From Lepeophtheirus salmonis (Eukaryota; Arthropoda; Copepoda; Siphonostomatoida; Caligidae): DNA of 64,000 bases. Shown here piece by piece: positions 33,560 to 45,647 of this stretch (positions are counted from its first letter, which is position 1; each line of letters starts with the position of its first letter). The translations under genes and the position numbers were made by a program. The notes under the pieces are model-generated. The model saw only the letters and a list, made by a program, of their open reading frames with translations, was not told the origin of the DNA and searched no databases. The stretch spans positions 9,364,805 to 9,428,804 of the forward strand of contig NC_052132.2 of the NCBI RefSeq assembly GCF_016086655.4. The letters are read 5' to 3'.

Positions 33560-33720
33560 TTTCAAAAAAGAACAGTGGAACTTGTACAGCCCTCATTATC
33601 AGCCGACTAATTAACCATCAACCTATTCGGGAGGATGAGTTGAGTGGTATTATCTTGGCTGCTTCAGCACGTTATGTGTCTCTCACAATGGAAATTTCTA
33701 AATCAGGATGCGGGTCATGA
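33560..33720 (+). pseudogene. very weak BEL/Pao-like RNase H fragment
   Basis: Reads ISRLINHQPIREDELSGIIL followed by AASARYVSLTMEI. The pattern (S+ .. R.EL.. .LAARL/RYV) recalls the RNase H region of BEL/Pao polyproteins (SK.RVAP.....IPRLEL..A.L..RL). The minus-strand piece at 36640-36915 has the same ARY..LT.+I arrangement. No catalytic residues are visible. I list it mainly so the pair can be checked. Confidence 0.22.
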
Positions 33721-33729
33721 AATTTTGCA

Positions 33730-36630
33730 GGAGAAGATATCCGGTACCTTCCATCAACTTCACGTAATCATAGAAGTATTTAAAAAAGGGTGTTAAGAAA
33801 TTTTAACAAATATTTATCATGATTGTTAATTTGGATGTTTTTTGTTTTGTTTTTAAAAAAAATTGATTTTTAGAATATTAGTTGGAATTCTACCCCGGAG
33901 CATTAAGTAAAAACTTTAATGTTTATTAATGTACTTTTTGTGCAATTTCTCCATTTTATCTATATACGTATGTTTTATATAGTATGTATACCAGATAAAG
34001 AATTTTGAAAATAAAATATTTCTCATATTTAATCAATTCTACTCAGAGTCCAACAAGTACTTACTGTACTAAATACCCCGTAAATTACAGAGGGAAACAC
34101 TCACTTTAGTACAAACAGGAATTTATCTCAGTGTCCCAATTTAGTTAGGAAACTGACTTTAGTTTTTCTCTCAGTCATCTGAATTCTGAAATATCTAGGA
34201 TGATAGTACTTCGAGACTATTATTGTTCATTGTCATTTTCCCTTAAAACAATCACAAATTAAAAGTAGAACTAATATTACTTATTTAAATAAGGTTTTTA
34301 TGATAAAAAAGCGTTATTATTGATAGTGTATCTTCTTTAAAACTCGGTATATTTCCATTTTTAGGATTAAAAAGGATGAAAAACAACAATTTTCCTCAGA
34401 CACTTATAACTTATTCATAACACATGGTGATGAGATATATCATTCCTTATGTATAATTTAAAAATATCTATTTAAAAACATGCATCTTTAAAGATTTTTG
34501 TTTAACTTTTAAATATCAAAATTATCTACTTCTCGTCGTAAATGAATCACTTTATTATTTGGATCAAGATAACTTATTTTCAAAGAAGGACTCCACTCTA
34601 CTTCTTTATGAGGTCTTTTAGTTTAATTGGATGAGTTAACCTCCGGTTGCCCTCGTAGAAATCGAATAAGAACAACTTTTGAGATATCTGATCAAGTTAA
34701 GAGTATCTTCCTGCGAATGGCTTGATCTTCCTTTTTACGAGGCATGATATCATGAAATGGACATTGAAATCAGAAAAATATGATTATAATGTTGACTATT
34801 TGCTAGAACGAACCCAGAAAAAATGGGATCACTACAAAATGGGGCATGTATATATGTATATTTGGAAAAGTATATTTTTAAATATTTTTTTTTAAATTTC
34901 GAATTTGGAATAATGATCAATAATTAAATAATTGTTATACCAGCTTTGGAAGATAATAAAGATTACTCAAAGTACCAAATAAAACATATCCTGTACGCGT
35001 TTGAAGTCATACTTCATACAAATCTAAAAATATGTCATAGATAGGGTTGTAAGTCGTAAACATTTTAGGTATGTAAAAAAAGAAACCAAAAATAAGATCA
35101 TTTCAAAAATGTTTTCCAAAAGAGCAGGTTAGTTGTCAAACTATTTCCTATAAGAGCAAGGAAATAAACACAAGTTCCACTCTTTATCAAATAAGGGAAA
35201 ATGCAGGAATAACTCAATATTCAACCCTCAATTTACTCCCAAAATATTTCTACGGTATCCATAACACGCACTCATGCTTACACTTTATAAATAGATTTTA
35301 TCTCCTCAGGAATAAAATTATAACGATAACAGCTTTATTAAATTAAAAACACTACTCAGATTCCCAGTAACAAAACTCACACACTTAAAAATGATTAATA
35401 TTTACAAATGTAGTCATAGATGGTATAAAAGGATTATTATGTTTAACATTCGACTCTCTATTTCTTAATTACAAAATTACTTTATGTTCCTATTAATATA
35501 TGTATTAGAATTGATGAATATGCACCCAAAACAGCTATAATTATAGAATTCCGTAAAATAATAGTTTCTTCTCGTGCAAAAAGGCTTGAAATTTGTATAT
35601 TGAAAAAAGTCTTTGCCGATAATAACAAATGAAAAATACATTCCTCGTTTAGATCATTATTGACAGCGTCAATATTTCACTCTCTCACATACAAATACAC
35701 GAATGCAATATAGGTATTTAATGACATAACATACCTACGTATATCAGAATATATGATTGATATAGTTTATGTATTTAGATCATATTTATGAACGTTTTAC
35801 ATAATTCATATATCGTATATTTTTCATTTTGCATTAAATCATTATAAAATCCAATATGTTTATTTTATGCACTGGAATTGCAAAGAAAACATAATACAAA
35901 TCAATTTGCACACAAGTCAAATATTTTCAGAAAAAAGCCATTAAATAAGTATTTCTATTGAATAAACGGCTGTTTTTTGCTCCTTTTACTTTTCCCGTCA
36001 ATTTCCTTTATGTATATTTAATAAAACTGTATAAAATGTGTATGTACATTAGTACTTTAAAAAAATATTTGAATGACTAATTAATAATTGGAAATTGTTT
36101 TTGTTTTTTATAAACTATACAAAATTACTCTACTGACAACTGATGTATCGCAGCTCCAATTCTTCCTACAAATGGTCGAAGATCATAAAAACTTATAATT
36201 ACTTGATTCAAGGAAAAATACTCTTTAAAATTTTTAATTTAAAAACATATGTGTAATATAACTTATTAGAACTTTATTACGTTATATTTAATATTAAGAT
36301 TTTTATTTTCTCTTTATTGGTCTAGGGAAGTTACATACGCAAAAAAAATATGGAAATAAACATTATAGTTTATGACTAAATCCCTAAACTAAAAAGACAT
36401 GATTACTATAAACATGGTAAACAGTTAATGTACATTACTACATTATTTTTTCTAAAACATTCATAAATATGCCCATAGGTATAAAACAATCATTAAAATA
36501 ATTCTAAGAATTCATATTTAAAAAAAAAAGAAAAAAAAAGAGAAACAAAAGCTAAACTTTCAATTGCTATAAGAAAAAAGACAAATATTGGCGCAGACTT
36601 CTTAAACTATCTATGGATGAGTATCGGGGA
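33730..36630. other. AT-rich DNA, no supported gene
   Basis: Contains two possible copies of the unassigned dispersed repeat (about 34035-34085 and 35195-35345). On the minus strand at 34500-34765 a protein-like reading begins MPRKKEDQAIRRKIL and ends in NKVIHLRREVDNFDI, but I could not place it in any family. Confidence 0.4.
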
Positions 36631-36639
36631 GGAAAAACT

Positions 36640-36915
36640 TTATATTAGTATTCGAACTTGAAGAATAGTAGCAAATGAGATCCCCACATATTTCCACGAT
36701 AGATCATCCAGATCAAGGATTTTGATAGTTAATGCTGAATACCTTGCAGCAGTCCCAATAAAAATAACTCTCAGATCTTTCTTTCCGACGGATTCGCCTT
36801 CAGTTAATATCCCAGTTATTCTACTTCTACAGCTCAAGAGAGAAACTGGACGTGTCATTGTTGGAGAATTAGGAACATTTGATGTTCCCCGAATAATAGC
36901 AGAGGATTTGCAAAC
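36640..36915 (-). pseudogene. weak BEL/Pao-like RNase H fragment
   Basis: A 72-codon open stretch on the minus strand reads RPVSLLSCRSRITG, then GESVGKKDLRVIFIGTAARY, then LTIKILDLDDL. BEL/Pao polyproteins have a similar order (LL..KSRV.P.....IPR.EL.AA.LG.RL). Conservation is loose, the critical acidic residues are not clear, and no LTRs were found. It lies downstream on the same strand of the LINE piece at 37290-38000, but the two are not obviously one element. Confidence 0.3.
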
Positions 36916-37289
36916 TTATTTCGTAGTCCAGAAATGTTAAGGGAAATAAATTCCTTCTTAATATAAAGAGCATGGAAGTTAGCAACTGCATATATTGCTG
37001 TATTGAATAATTTACAAGGGCCATTAAAAAATAGATATCCTGTGTAGATTTAAAATTTTTGAAATAAAAATTCTTCTTTCATTAATTTTCAAAATTGAGC
37101 TCTTAATTCTATGTTTCCCAGATATCGGTAGGTTTCAATTTTTTTTAAACTTGTTGCATATTTCTTCTGCATCTTCCTTAAAATTTAATTCGAAAGACAT
37201 TCTCCATTGCCATGGAAAGGGCATTATATGAGATTCTGCGGCTTTTAAGACAGGGTAAAAAAATTACCAAAGTTGAAAATTGAGTTGCT

Positions 37290-38000
37290 GCCTCAATCGT
37301 GAATCGAAACAATATCATTTGATACAAACAACCATTCCAATTTCCTGGGTTCTTTGAGATTTTTAAAATAAAACTTCCTATTGTAATTTTGTCTCACTAC
37401 GTCAATGGGCGAGGACGAAGAAAAAGACGGCGTTCTTTCCCATAAAATCATTTGAATTGCTGCTAAAAATGGAAAAAATATATCCAGATGATTATTTATA
37501 TTTTCTGTTCCAAGCATAAACCACGTGTAGCACGAACTTGATGTTAAAGTGGATTGCCACTCAACGTTCGGATGTCGTGTAAGACCAATTAAAACTTTTT
37601 GGTATATTTTAGTGATTATTATGGCGAGTTGAGATAGTCCTCTTCCAATGAGAGATTTGGGTCTTTTGATTGATGGTAAAAAAAATAATTGAAACAATCA
37701 ATTATCAAGCTAAATTCCATTCCGATAGCTTCCTCGGTCAGCCAGGGAATAGCTGTTGCTTTGTAAGTTGTATTAGGAACTACTAAAAAGTTATACAGAT
37801 CGATTCTCTTGTTAAGGTTAAATTTTCCCCAAGAGGAGATTGCTGAATTCACAAAACTATCTAGAAACGTCAAGTTCGAAAAAGAGGGTTATGTCCCATC
37901 CAATCCAAAGAATTTCAATGACTCCCTTAACCGCATAATCTACTGATTCTTAAGAATCTTTATCAGGATTCAATTTACCAAAAGGAAGAATCGTGTTTTG
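37290..38000 (-). pseudogene. LINE ORF2 fragment, same family as the 28.7-kb copy
   Basis: Minus strand, beginning at about 38000 with QNTILPFGKLNPDKDS, a stop, then VDYAVKGVIEILWIGWDI. The 28.7-kb copy has TSILPIGKLFP... VKILGIEC in the same order, so the two are one family. The next parts are open: LDSFVNSAISSWGKFNLNKR near 37800-37865 and SKDPNLSLEEDYLNS near 37620-37670. These are the helical region after the reverse-transcriptase palm ('I..W....L..RI..+N..++P...Y' and 'WK...P.+S...L..'). An open stretch in another frame follows (37293-37697, 134 codons). The palm motifs themselves lie before this piece and are absent. Confidence 0.6.
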
Positions 38001-38153
38001 TTTTTTAATTTATGTAAATAATAAATTAGGAAAATATATGAAAGCTAATAAACATCAATTTGGTATTGTTTTTATCGTCTAAATTTGTCTGTTTGTTTGT
38101 TTGATTGTCTAAGAGGGTACTGTTTCTTTTTAAATGTTCATTTAATATGGTCA

Positions 38154-38211
38154 GATGGAGTGTCATTGATTAAGTATATGTAAATATTATAGTACTACAG
38201 TTACTCCATCT
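38154..38211. repeat. 58-bp segment with 9-bp inverted ends
   Basis: AGATGGAGT at 38154-38162 and ACTCCATCT at 38203-38211 are perfect inverted copies. Possibly a decayed short inverted-repeat element or chance. Confidence 0.35.
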
Positions 38212-40086
38212 AACCTAAGAATTATCTTTGAAAAGCATGTTCATTAGTGTCCCGTTAATGTATTTATTTTTTAGCAATGAAAACACAAGATGAATCAAAA
38301 TTTACGTAATTTTACACAAATCATGAAAAAGTTAAAAAAACAACTTTGTGCATTATTTTGAACACACTACCGCTCTTCAAAGTTTTATAAAAATTTAAGT
38401 GGTCATTCATTTAAACTGTATGTCTAAAATAATATTAAAATGAAATTTAAGAGCTTTTTCATGTTTAAAATAAAGTATGGGCACTCGGTAGAGCTCAAAA
38501 CCTCCGCCAATGGTCCTTTTTTTGTGTGAGCTTGACATTGGACTTTGATCTCTCAAAATGTAATGGCCTCTAACTACGACCATATATAATCGTAGTTCCA
38601 AGTTTGATCAAAATCAATAATACTAAAATGTTGCATCCTTTGAAGGGCTTCGAATTTTTGTAAAAATATACATTTTTCCATAATTTAACTGATTCCCTAA
38701 AATAATACAAAAATGAATATTTAAAAGTATTTTATTATTAAAATTAATTATCCAAAATATAGAAAAATCATCCAATTAAATTAGAAATGATAATCCACGA
38801 CAAAACTCAGAATTTAAAATTATTTTTGTGTTTAAAATTTAGCATTTCTATACGAAATTAAAATTTATTTCTTTTAAAGCCATCTCTGGAACTAGCGTTA
38901 GTTTTACTCTCTGAAGCATCTATTACCAGTTTAACACATCTTTCCACAGATTGTGCGTAACAAGGAAAATAAACAATTTCTTATTTCTTATTTTTGGCCA
39001 TGATTTGAAGGTCCTCATTAGAAATATATCAAAGATCTGGTATTGCTATAACGTGACATTCATGCCACACAATAATTTCGATGTAGTCTCGTGCATAAAA
39101 GTTTACTTTTGTTGCTTGAAATGTCCTGCTTTTAGTTATAATTTAAGTTCTCCTAGCTTTTATTATTCTTTTCAATGCCAACTCCCTAATGTGGTTGTCG
39201 CTCATCAAACAGGATACTGACAAGTAGGTTTTTTTATGTTCAAAATCAATCAAATTGATCATAGAGTTTTTTTAGGGTAGAATATAATGTATATTTGACT
39301 TCAGGAGGAACAGATTCAGGATCTTCAATGAAATAGCTGGAAGATGAGAAATCCCTCTCGGACTTACTGGTTTTTCACTTGATTATCATTGCTCTATAAT
39401 AAATTAATCACTCCTCAGTTTTCATAAAAGTATACAATGATTCCATATCAGATATGGAGTCGTTGTTACATTCTTGAGTCGATGATCTATGAGATTAGAA
39501 GTCACTGTCATCGACCTTTATGTTCGAATGTATCTCCAAAATAAATTATCATTCTATTTATGGGGATGAGAGGTAATGATTGAGCCATAGATCTTCCTTT
39601 AACGGATGACATCCTGAATATAAAGTTAAAACTTAGAGGTTATTCTATTCAATTTAATATAAATATATGAATTCATAGGAACAATGTGTTGATGCAAATA
39701 CATTTATACGAATGATGCATCGAAAATATCTATCTAACTTATAAATTAATTAAAAAATAAACCATATCTACCAAGAACACAATTTTAACTCTTCCCTCGT
39801 ATATTTAAATTGTATTTTTACATTAAGAGGTTTCCTGGCCATTCAAATTCCTATATACTGAAGAAAAAGTGAATATAAAATCTTCCTACGTAAGGATAAG
39901 CGTAGGGATTTTTATCCTTCAATAATATTACTTATCCCAACCACAGATTACATTTCCTAAGAGTGGAATCACTGGTCCAATTTCTAATATTTACAGACTA
40001 CAGTTTTCTACAATGATCGAAACATTCTATAACAAAAAACACCTATATTTTTATAAAATTTACCATCAAAACTAATGTGATTGCAT

Positions 40087-40111
40087 CCCCCCCCCCCAAA
40101 AAAAAAAAAAA
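40087..40111. repeat. C11-A14 homopolymer pair
   Basis: Eleven C directly followed by fourteen A. A second C11 run lies at 61881-61891. Confidence 0.9.
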
Positions 40112-41484
40112 CGTGTTAAGAAAATTGGTTTTATTGATTTTATAAATTGTAATCTATGACACCTTCCGAAAAAAAAATAGAGAAGACATTATTGATGATC
40201 TCTAATGCTTTTTTTAAATGAGATTGTAAAAAAAAGAGAAAAAAAGTATGTTTGGCCTTAAGGAAGAGAAACAGTGAATGTATCTTCAAAGGTATAAAGG
40301 CATCACATATTTTAGAAAAAATAAAATAGATATTATTTTAAAATTACACTTTAAATTGATAATTATACATATAAACTAAATTTACTGTAAAATTTAAATT
40401 ATAATATACTTTTTTTAGCTAGTTTTTAAGATGACATTCATTCTCTAAAACCATTTTTAAATTGGTTTTATTGATGGATTATAGTATTAAAAAATATACA
40501 TATCTGTAACAAATTTCATTTCTAGTTGCAAAATAGAAAAAAAAACCTTCAATATTAACTACCTTTAATATTAATTATATTGTCGAACATCATATGTTTC
40601 CCTATATAATGATGAGTGCTAAAATAGGTATCGCAGTGTATAGCTCAAAATGCTTCTAAGTGAGATTATTAACAAAATATATGATGGAAAATACTTTCAT
40701 CGGCTCCATTATTTATGGCTCTAAAACCATAAATGAAAGTAAATTATGTATTAGTTTCAAAATAGAAATTTAAGATTAACTTAATTCAAAACATAATATT
40801 ATTACCAAATAAAATCGGGTGTATTCTGTAGCTTGCCCCTTTATTAGTTGCCGAAATAAAGATGATTTTTTTTTTTCCTCGGCTGTTTTCATTTTATTTT
40901 AATTCCTGTAGAGTCAACTTCTTTTTCTTGTTATAATCAATTATAAATAAAAACTGGAGTAGATTTAAGGATCGACAATGTAGTAATTATTGCCTATATC
41001 TTTAATTATTTATTTCTTTTTAACCCCTAATCATAGTTGCTATTAGCTGATCTATTTAAACGTCATGATAGCTCTGCTGCTCTCCAAGACATTCTTTTAA
41101 ATTGTTAGGGCTATTATGTTGATTTTCGGTATATTTATCCAAACATGTACTCACATTTGAAGGTCTTCCACCCTTAAAAAAATAAGGATGTGCAATTACA
41201 TACTTGGAAAAAAGTGTTTATTTAATTAGTCATATAAAACATCAAATAATGGTTTCAAACTTCCTAGTATTCGAAAAGTTCTAAAAGTTTTATTTCAGAA
41301 TATTTGTGATGTGAATGTGTCTGTGAATTACACCGCTAATTTGACTGTTTGTGAGTGTATTATCTTCTTGGAAAAGTAAGAATACCAACCAAATCTTTGT
41401 TCAATTGTCTGAAAAAATTTGTTTAGTTGTATCAATCTTGAAAATGCATACAAAAATTTTAAGAATTTAAAAGATACCTTGTCG

Positions 41485-42490
41485 GTTTATGGACGAGTTC
41501 ACTAATAATTTGGATCATTTATTTGACAAATGCCACATTGATGAATACTTATTAATAGAAATTGAACAAAATAATTTGATCTTGCAACGACGCAAAAACC
41601 AAATCGACTTGGTCATTTGTTTAAAGTAAATAAAAAACTGTTGGAAAAAGAGGAAAGATCAAGACTACGTATAGACAGTAGATGATCAAAAAAATTATGA
41701 ATTAAACTTTGTCATCTAATTCACTAGCTAGGAACAAATTTTTTTTACAATGATTTGATTCTACATGTTAATGAAACTGAAAATTCCAATGATCTTCACC
41801 TTTTAATTGAAAGTAAAGAGTCAATAACAGCCCTGAAAAATTTTTAAGGAACATTTTATTGCTCTAAAGTTTGTAGCTGCATTAGTTAGGTGTCAATTAA
41901 GTATGAAAGATACATTCTTTATTCTTAAAAGCAACTATTGATTCCTTGGTGTTGAATAATCTTGAATATCCAATTAATAAGTATTTTGTCAAAATGATAC
42001 GGGTTTATCTAAAAAAAGATCAGGCGAACGTCATAAAAATTGATTTTAGAAAGTAAGTATGACATGTTGTAGCTTTACATTAGGATGGAAATTTACTGCC
42101 TGCTTTTAATAACTGGAAGATAAATGAGGAGCGTTTGCTCATTATCGTTACTTATAGAAATAAAGAACAAATAATTGATGATCCAAAGTAAGATAATTCA
42201 ACAGGTAAAGAACAGACATAAGCTATTTGGATGCAGTCCTTGTCTGGGAACTAAAAAAAAACAATGTACATGTTCGCTGCTTCAATACCACAGCTTCAAA
42301 TACTGGTCATATTAATGTACTGTTAAGCTGTAGCAGCTAAAATTTGAAAGATAAATGGTTGTAATTGCTAGTTGGCATCCATCATCTTCAAGAATTGATT
42401 TTCGTAAGTGTTTTTGAAGGGAACACCAAACATTTAAAACTAGACGAATTTTTTTGGATTAATCAACAAATAAACTTTTCATGAGTTAAA
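41485..42490 (+). pseudogene. remnant of a repeat-associated ORF with TTASNTG motif
   Basis: Successive frames reproduce the order of a protein family I know only as an unnamed, repeated, transposase-like gene in invertebrates. The blocks are: MDEFTNNLDHLFDKCH at 41489; KFVAALVRCQLSMKDTFFIL near 41860-41925; DGNLLPAFNNWKINEER near 42090-42140; IVTYRNKEQIIDDPK near 42145-42190; STGKEQ; VRCFNTTASNTGH at 42268-42310; then LLVGIHHLQELIFVSVFEGN near 42365-42425. The family usually has a CDTTASNTG motif followed by an ACRHH..E block, so here D is N and ACRHH has become VGIHH. Stops and frameshifts divide every block. I do not know the biochemical function; a hAT-like DDE transposase origin is a guess. 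Confidence 0.5.
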
Positions 42491-42499
42491 TTTTTAAAT

Positions 42500-45400
42500 T
42501 CCCATGTGTTAGAGTAGATTAAAATATTATAAGATTTATACAATAGACATTGGTTAAAATAATACTATCCACCTGCATGTCTTAAAAAAATCTAAAATTA
42601 TCATGGTCATTATATATTTTTTGACTTTTAATATGTTTCCACATTTTTTTACAATACTATCAGATGTGAGAAGCCTAAAAATTATTTTTTAGGGATTTGA
42701 ATATGTCTTATACCCTGGTCTCATCGACTTTCAGGTTATTTTTTTTCGATAAAATGTATGATTTTTAGTAGTTTTTAGGGAAAAAAAGTATAGATAAAAC
42801 ACAAAATTAAATGTGAAAATAGAGAATAAACAATAATATTTTTTGAATATTTTATTATTTGAGTATCAAGGTAGCTCAATACCATAAAAATAAAGAGAAA
42901 AAATGGATGGACAGATGAGTGTACTAAAAATGTAAACTTCCATATATAAATGGTATTTTTTGTTATAATTACTTATTTTTTGGGAAAAAATGTTAATTTT
43001 TTAAAAAGAATATATATTAATCTCAGTGTTAAATTGTTAATTCGTTGTAAGGTTAAAACTGTGGTAAAAACATTGCCGAGAAAATTATTGGGGTAATATT
43101 GTTGCATGGTAAAATCGTAGACTAAATTATCAATGTGAAAAAAAACATCATTAGGAAGCAACATCACTGTAAGCATTATGATTGTAAGTAATTTCATTGG
43201 AAGACATTTTTTTTTGTTTGCATTTTCATTGCAATTATATTTTATTCCCAATCAAATTATTGTGTTAGGAAAAGTAGTTTGGTACAGGTCAGTATCCAGA
43301 AAATCCCTTATTCAATTACTTCAAGGCCAAATGGGGGAACTTGAATAAAGATCATCCAAAAAGTATCACCATAAAATGATTATTGCTGAAAATTAAAGAG
43401 CAAACGGGCCAAAAAAGATAGATGGGCAAACAAATATACTTGGTTATGCGCCAATATGATTGACTTTAGTATTTGCAAAAATATTCCTGTCAATGATTTG
43501 AAATTTTACCAAGAATTTACCAATTTTATTGTTCAAAATAATTGAAAATGAATTAGCACAAGTCCTTATGAAAAAGCTTCATTATCACTCTTGATTTTTG
43601 ACACATTCTAAAGCATGGGAAAAGATGCAAAAACATTTCAGAATTGAATAAATTTAGAAATATAGTTTGGATAATATTTTTCACTAAAATACCTAACTGT
43701 TTTACAAAAAAAAAAAACACCTAAATTTCTGATTCTAATTGAAAACACTAAATTAAATAATTTTTTTGCTCAAAAAACGTCTCTATTTTAGCCATATTCA
43801 ATACAAAATCAGATTGGCCTATTTCATCATGGTCAGAAAGTGAAAACTAAATTAAGCTAAAAAAATATATACATAATATTTGAGCGGTTAGTGTGATTGC
43901 AAAGAGAGAAATAAAAATGACAATTTTGTTCAAAGTTTTAAAATAATGTCTTGAATAAATAAAATAGATAATATAAAATTATCCCTTTTCTGTAATTTTA
44001 AATTTTTATTAATAAAATTCAAGGATGATATTGCAAAGGCTGATATTCAAATTGGTATAATAAAAATTATTTTAACATAAGAAATGTAAGTTGAATGTAT
44101 AATATTTTGAAAATATTTCTACTTAACGCCCAGAAAATAGGTACATATTGGAGAAAATAACAGTATATATGTTAAGTACTGCCATCCGCACACCTAGCTT
44201 CTTCTCTTTATTTTCATTCTTTTGGGAAATCTTGATACTCAGATAATAAAATATACAAAAAATACAACTCAAAAGTAATCATGTGCTAATTTAATATCTT
44301 TTTGACATTCAATCGTGTGTTTTATCTATATCTTTTTTCCCAAAAAGTACCTAAAATCAAAAAAATGGAATTATCGAAAATCTTTTAAGTCAATGAGGCA
44401 GGATATAGAACTTATTGATATCTTAATTTTTTATTTTCTCCAACTTTTCATATCTTAGAGCATGTGAAAAAACGCTCAAACATCTCAAAACTCAACAAAA
44501 GATATTTTTGAATAGGTCTAATGATCATCCATTTGTCATCCTTGAAAAACATCATGAAGATTAACTGTGAGCAGCTATGAGACGAAGGTAACACACTCAA
44601 ACCAACTCCATATCTAACAATAATATGGCATAAAATTAATCCAATGTCGATCCTTAATTCTACTCTGAGTTCAGCAACTACTTACATTTATCGACCTCAT
44701 TGCTCTTTCCCTCATTCATAATAAAACACATTTGTGGTTACACTTTATAGTGTATAGTATATCTATGTTCTCTCTTCAAGAATAAAAAATAATTAGCTCT
44801 AAAAAATCAAACTTATATTCTGTTTGCAACAGTAAGATGCCTTCTCTAATAGTCATACTTTCATCTATGACGATTGATCACTATTAAAAATTGAATAAGT
44901 TATCTAGCAGAAACTCTACAAGACCTTAAATTGACTAAAAAAATGCTTGATGTGAAGCGTTTCTACTTTTTTTAAAGCTTTAATCATGATTTTGATACAT
45001 CTGATCGTTGCAAGTATGACAGTTTAATACTTTACAGATGTTCATCAAAATATAAGAAAAAGTCAAAAATGATGTATGAGCAATTTCTCTTTATTTATAT
45101 ATCATAGAACTACAGCTTGAAGTTGAATGAGCTAATACAAATCTTTAAGTTATTAAAATTACTTTTATAATATCTAAAGAAAGTGAACGATGCAAAAGAA
45201 AAATCTTTTTCTTTTTTTAATGTACTTTAGAATGTCATTTTTATTTTAAACAATAAATATCATACTTTATCTTCAATAAAAGAATATTACATCTTTATCA
45301 AAATATATATTGCAAAGTATATTACAAATAATTATTATTTATCATCTTATCACCAAATAAAAAGACTGGCTGAAGAATAATAAAAGATGATGGAATTTAA

Positions 45401-45640
45401 CACTTAATAAATTATTATTGTATTTTTTTATTTTCCTTTCTAGAATAAAGCATTGAAGTAATATAGAGTTTTAATTTAAATCAGTGAAGTAGTTAACTTC
45501 TTTTTTTAGGAGCTATAAAATCAGGAAATATTGTGTATATTTATAAATCAGTTTTTGTTGTCATCACATATGGAATCCAAAGTGGTGGAACAGATCCGTC
45601 TGAAATTTATTAAGTAGTAGTAAAAAATAAACGAACATAT
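42500..45640. other. AT-rich DNA, no supported gene
   Basis: A 92-codon minus-strand stretch (42973-43251) and others have no recognised domain. A copy of the unassigned dispersed repeat lies at about 44655-44800. Confidence 0.4.
44655..44800 (+). repeat. dispersed repeat of unknown type, copy 2
   Basis: Contains ATTCTACTCTGAGTTCAGCA, TTTCCCTCATTCATAATAAA, ATTTGTGGTTACACTTTATA, and TATGTTCTCTCTTCAAGAAT. The same order appears at 23318-23470, and partly at 34037-34085 and 35250-35340. Confidence 0.5.
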
Positions 45641-45647
45641 ATCTGTA

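Larger units (their letters stand above)
38010..41475. other. AT-rich DNA, no supported gene
   Basis: Contains a 9-bp perfect inverted repeat (38154-38162 and 38203-38211), a short hairpin at 38574-38597, a C11-A14 run at 40087-40111, and chance open stretches. Minus strand 38450-38640 is less AT-rich, with the phrase TGGCGGAGGTTTTGAGCTCT, which may be part of a repeat. Confidence 0.4.

Noticed and set aside
34500..34765. Minus-strand protein-like reading starting MPRKKEDQ and ending NKVIHLRREVDNFDI
   Set aside because: Needs two or more frame changes and matches no family I can name.
43260..43480. Plus-strand frame reading NYFKAKWGNLNKDH
   Set aside because: No family resemblance; ends quickly in stops.
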